Of a stretch of 32,623 nucleotides of DNA, positions 30,839 through 32,623 are shown piece after piece. The notes under the pieces were generated by a model that made no database searches, was not told the DNA's origin, and saw only the letters and a list, made by a program, of their open reading frames with translations. Both the position numbers and the translations under genes were made by a program. Source of the DNA: Rhodospirillaceae bacterium (GTDB lineage: Bacteria; Pseudomonadota; Alphaproteobacteria; Rhodospirillales; Rhodospirillaceae); contig JAIEMI010000241.1 of assembly GCA_019752235.1 (NCBI GenBank), forward strand, positions 1-32,623, given 5' to 3'. How positions within the stretch are numbered: position 1 is the first letter of the stretch; each line of letters starts with the position of its first letter.

Positions 30839-31894
30839 TTACGCCGTTTCTTCGGCCGGCGACCAAGCTTGGCCGCGCGCCACGGCGACGATTTCGGCCA
30901 AGCCCTGGCGCATGTCGGTCATGATGAATTCGCCCTTGGCGCCGGGACCGCCCGATTTGGGATTGGGGAAGCGCACGACCCAGGCGTTCATCTTCACGGT
31001 CAGCCCGCACAGCACGCTGCCGACTTTGACCTGTGTGTCTTCGATGTAGGCCTTCACCTGCTCGAACTTGGCCGCCGTCAGGTTATTCCACATGTCCTGG
31101 GACATGGTGCCGAAGTCCTGGAACGTACGCTTGAGGAAGTTGATGAGGCCGGTAATCAGCTTTTCGACCTTTTCCATCTCGGCCATCAGATTGCGGTCGT
31201 TGCGCACCTGCATGCTGCCGCGCATGTCCTTCATGGCGTAGATGAAGGCTTCCAGCAGCGGCGTCAGGCGGTCGAGGCACTGGTTGTAGTAGGACAGCGA
31301 CATGAAAATGTCGCCGTAGTTCTCGAGGAAGCGCGGGATTTGGTCGATGGTGATCTGCAGTTTCTCGGCCATGGTTTTCAGGCGCGCCAGGGCCTTTTTG
31401 ACGTCGGGATCCTTGAACAGGCCGACGATGTCTTCGAAGCGTGTAATACCCTTGCTGTCGTCGCCGTAGATCTCTTTGATCAGCGGCATGGTGAAGCGCG
31501 ACATGTAGCCGGTGAGCTGCTTGTTTTTTTCTTCCGACAGTTTGAGGTCGCTGTAGTTGTTCACCGGAATTCCGCGATCGCGCAGCGAACGGCGCAGGCT
31601 GTAGACGTCAAAGCTCGGCAAGGGCGCAAGCGTGTAAAGAATGGCGAGGTCGGGATGCGCCATGCCCTCTCTCCATTTGAAATGCTGGGGCAGGTCGCGG
31701 ATTTCGATTTGTCCGCTGCCGGTTTCACGTTCGGCGAACAGTTCCATCACGCCGACAAGGTGACTGTTTTTCACCAGGCGTGAACGGGCGAGCGCTTCCG
31801 TTTTGAAAGGGATGATCCGCAATGGCAGAATGAACAGCGAATCGATATCGCTGTCCACGATGGGATTGCAGGGTTTCCCGGGATTGAAGCCCAT
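30839..31894 (-). CDS. Conserved-looking helical protein of unknown function next to motA
   Basis: The start is uncertain: the first ATG is at 31892-31894, and a TTG at 31927 would add 11 residues. Neither has a good ribosome binding site. The product (351 residues) is cytoplasmic, with no signal peptide or membrane segment. The N-terminal part (IVDSDIDSLFILPLRIIPF, LVGVMELFAER) looks like a small mixed fold; from about residue 100 it is mostly helical and charged (MAEMEKVEKLITGLINFLKRTF, FEQVKAYIEDTQ). I do not recognise a family. It lies on the same strand as motA, 210 bases downstream of it, so a flagellar or motility link is possible but not shown. Confidence 0.7.
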   Translation of the reverse strand: MGFNPGKPCNPIVDSDIDSLFILPLRIIPFKTEALARSRLVKNSHLVGVMELFAERETGSGQIEIRDLPQHFKWREGMAHPDLAILYTLAPLPSFDVYSLRRSLRDRGIPVNNYSDLKLSEEKNKQLTGYMSRFTMPLIKEIYGDDSKGITRFEDIVGLFKDPDVKKALARLKTMAEKLQITIDQIPRFLENYGDIFMSLSYYNQCLDRLTPLLEAFIYAMKDMRGSMQVRNDRNLMAEMEKVEKLITGLINFLKRTFQDFGTMSQDMWNNLTAAKFEQVKAYIEDTQVKVGSVLCGLTVKMNAWVVRFPNPKSGGPGAKGEFIMTDMRQGLAEIVAVARGQAWSPAEETA

Positions 31895-32105
31895 ATTCAC
31901 GGAAGGCCCAAATTCAGCACGTCCCAATCACCAACGATTGAGCCGGGCGGCCTGTTGCAGCGCATCTAGGAGTGTCGCAAAAGTAGTATCGAATCGCAAC
32001 TAAATCCCCGACCGGTGTAACAAGGCCGCAGGACCATGCCGGGAAATGGTTAATACGCGGTTAGGTCGTAACCGCAAAAAAGACCGCAAAATAGGATGTT
32101 AGCCG

Positions 32106-32623
32106 CTATTCCGTGGTGGCGTTCAGGGCTTCTTCCAGTTCGAAGAAGGTGGGCTGCATGTTGCTGGGCACGTTGCCGCGGCCAATTTCCACAGAAACCT
32201 GAGGGGCGTTGCCGTTGAGGTGGGCCACCAGCACGTCGCGGATGATCATGTAGAACTGATGTTCTTCATCGTAGACCTGCTTCAGGCGCACGCCGAAGGG
32301 GCCCACGAGCAGGTAGGCCAGGAACACGCCGAGGAATGTTCCCACCAGCGCGCTGCCGATCATGCCGCCCAGCACTTCCGGCGGCTCGGTCACGGAGCCC
32401 ATGGTCTTGATGACCCCCAGCACGGCGGCGACGATGCCGATGGCCGGCAAGCCGTCGGCCATGGTCTGCAGGGCGTGCTGCGGCATCATCTTCTCGTGGT
32501 GATGCTTTTCCAGCTGGGATTCCATGGTGTCGAACACCTGGTGCGGATCGTCCAGGTTCATCGACAGCATGCGCAGGGTGTCGCAAATGAAATCGACGGC
32601 AAAGTGGTCGTGCAGGATGCGCG
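32106..32623 (-). CDS. motA: Flagellar motor stator protein MotA (N-terminus outside the window)
   Basis: The last 172 codons of motA are present; the gene continues past the window edge. The visible part begins in the cytoplasmic loop (RMLSMNLDDPHQVFDTMESQ, EKHHHEKMMPQHALQTMAD). It continues with helix 3 (LPAIGIVAAVLGVIKTMG), the conserved Pro-containing turn and helix 4 (MIGSALVGTFLGVFLAYLLVGPFG), then the C-terminal cytoplasmic tail. MotA with MotB forms the proton-driven stator of the flagellar motor in the inner membrane. The tail ends FELEEALNATTE, and the stop is TAG at 32106-32108. Confidence 0.95.
   Translation of the reverse strand, partial: RILHDHFAVDFICDTLRMLSMNLDDPHQVFDTMESQLEKHHHEKMMPQHALQTMADGLPAIGIVAAVLGVIKTMGSVTEPPEVLGGMIGSALVGTFLGVFLAYLLVGPFGVRLKQVYDEEHQFYMIIRDVLVAHLNGNAPQVSVEIGRGNVPSNMQPTFFELEEALNATTE

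Noticed and set aside
32057-32081. A terminator at GCGGTTA/TAACCGC after motA
   Set aside because: The hairpin is followed by A residues on the plus strand, and on the motA strand the T-run comes before the stem, which is the wrong order for a Rho-independent terminator.

Overview
The window looks like the chromosome of a free-living, aerobic, motile alphaproteobacterium. It is GC-rich (low-60s percent by eye). It carries many twin-arginine (Tat) signal peptides, short palindromic intergenic repeats of a kind common in that class, an alphaproteobacterial-type tRNA-Glu with encoded CCA, and a partial MotA. The species cannot be named from sequence alone. There is no phage, IS element or CRISPR array.

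Layout. 1-2214: tRNA-Glu, a BlaI/MecI-type repressor with a double operator and what may be the stub of a lost BlaR1 partner, a small secreted protein and an SDR. 2445-6573: peroxiredoxin, alpha/beta hydrolase, SelO AMPylase and a Tat-exported dienelactone-hydrolase-like protein. 6703-8961: an uninterrupted patatin + YhiN-type flavoprotein fusion. 8967-15971 (minus strand): a five-gene operon for exported proteins: an unrecognised secreted protein, a multidomain DUF1587/1595/1592/1588/1585 protein with one haem-c motif, two tandem DUF1552 paralogues, and a secreted-repeat (PF03640) protein. 15972-16607: a 636-bp divergent control region. 16608-20089 (plus strand): TPP-dependent dehydrogenase E1 alpha and E1 beta, a YgiT-type zinc-finger protein, and two paralogous secreted c-type cytochromes. 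20366-22810: an AlgI-like MBOAT acyltransferase with an SGNH-like partner. 22805-27780: YkgJ-type cysteine-cluster protein, ABC-F ATPase, quinone oxidoreductase, nitronate monooxygenase. 27968-30739: a lipoprotein quinoprotein dehydrogenase with a copper-less cupredoxin tail, and an NTF2-fold protein. 30839-end: an unknown helical protein and the 3' part of motA.

The main candidate for something new is the 16608-20089 operon. The E1 alpha subunit has a clear Tat signal peptide. No E2 or E3 gene is present. E1 beta has no signal of its own, and two small haem-c proteins follow. The simplest reading is a folded, TPP-loaded E1 heterotetramer exported by Tat, with E1 beta carried along. It would oxidise a 2-oxoacid or acyloin in the periplasm and pass electrons one at a time to cytochrome c instead of to lipoamide. 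The divergent DUF1592/DUF1552 operon shares the control region and also encodes a haem-c protein, so the two may form one periplasmic oxidation pathway. The substrate is unknown and all of this is inference from sequence.
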